Below are positions 45,103-45,241 of a stretch of DNA of 45,241 nucleotides, in pieces. The DNA is taken from NCBI GenBank assembly GCA_015062055.1, contig SUVK01000017.1, positions 1 to 45,241 of the forward strand, written 5' to 3'. The notes under the pieces were generated by a model. It ran no database searches. It was not told the origin of the DNA and saw only the letters and a program-made list of their open reading frames with translations. The position numbers were made by a program, and so were the translations under genes. How positions within the stretch are numbered: position 1 is the first letter of the stretch; each line of letters begins with the position of its first letter. This DNA is from Akkermansiaceae bacterium (GTDB lineage: Bacteria > Verrucomicrobiota > Verrucomicrobiia > Verrucomicrobiales > Akkermansiaceae).

Positions 45103-45203
45103 GTCAAAAATTGCAATGCAAGTTGTAAAATCAAATGCGACACCGAAAGCCCTCCCAAAAAGTCTCCAAAGGAGCCCAAACTGCCCTAGCAGGATGGGGG
45201 ATA

Positions 45204-45233
45204 GGGGGAAGGACGGCAATGAGTCCTTCCCCC
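45204..45233. repeat. Perfect 11-bp hairpin at the right edge
   Basis: GGGGGAAGGAC (45204-45214) pairs with GTCCTTCCCCC (45223-45233). No long T-run follows on either strand. It may end transcription of a gene beyond the window. Confidence 0.6.
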
Positions 45234-45241
45234 TTGTGGAC

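Overview
The window reads as a chromosomal segment of a Gram-negative bacterium, most likely in the Verrucomicrobiota and perhaps near Akkermansia. The reasons are an LpxC-FabZ fusion for lipid A and fatty acid synthesis, a giant pilin-like protein resembling the Verrucomicrobia-restricted 'Verru_Chthon cassette protein A' type, YidC with a large periplasmic domain, and lipoproteins and signal peptides typical of a double-membrane cell. This placement is an inference from gene content; no rRNA or tRNA gene is visible.

Layout. (1) 1-126: the 3' end of a group II intron (domains V and VI). (2) 150-4418, minus strand: a GtrB/ArnC-like glycosyltransferase, the GTPase YchF and an OafA-type acyltransferase with an SGNH domain. 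(3) 4559-7530, plus strand: a chagasin-like protease inhibitor, an unknown 96-residue protein, and an amino-acid ABC importer made of a binding protein-permease fusion plus its ATPase. (4) 7651-11460: the giant pilin-like protein. (5) 11876-21409: a merged str/S10 ribosomal operon (rpsL, rpsG, fusA, rpsJ, rplC, rplD, rplW, rplB, rpsS, an unknown secreted coiled-coil protein, rplV, rpsC, rplP, rpmC, rpsQ, rplN). It has no tuf after fusA and ends in a terminator right after rplN. (6) 21486-21804: a probable decayed lipoprotein gene between two terminators.

(7) 21895-31018, minus strand: a surface-glycan cluster. Read from rmlA downstream, it encodes RmlA, RmlB, two FdtA/QdtA-type ketoisomerases, an ankyrin-tailed sugar N-formyltransferase and a DegT-family aminotransferase. 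Together these fit synthesis of a dTDP-3-formamido-3,6-dideoxyhexose. A strongly AT-rich tail follows: a nucleotidyltransferase-kinase fusion, a HAD phosphatase, a GT9-like protein and a GT2 glycosyltransferase. The tail looks imported and may add a phosphorylated or nucleotide-activated decoration. (8) 31136-33280, plus strand: a secreted protein carrying a decarboxylase-beta-like GGEDGPTSIF motif and two exported thioredoxin-like proteins. (9) 33430-40330: fmt, a membrane-anchored ankyrin protein, a convergent ROK-like regulator, pyrG and a sodium:solute symporter. (10) 40674-45062, minus strand: yidC, yidD, rnpA, rpmH and lpxC-fabZ.

Two general signals stand out. Several promoters place the -10 box only 6-12 bases before the start codon, so their transcripts would be leaderless or nearly so. 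Many genes, including most ribosomal-protein genes, lack a visible Shine-Dalgarno sequence. The least explained elements are the exported coiled-coil gene inside the ribosomal operon, the AT-rich nucleotidyltransferase-kinase/HAD module, and the GGEDGPTSIF protein.
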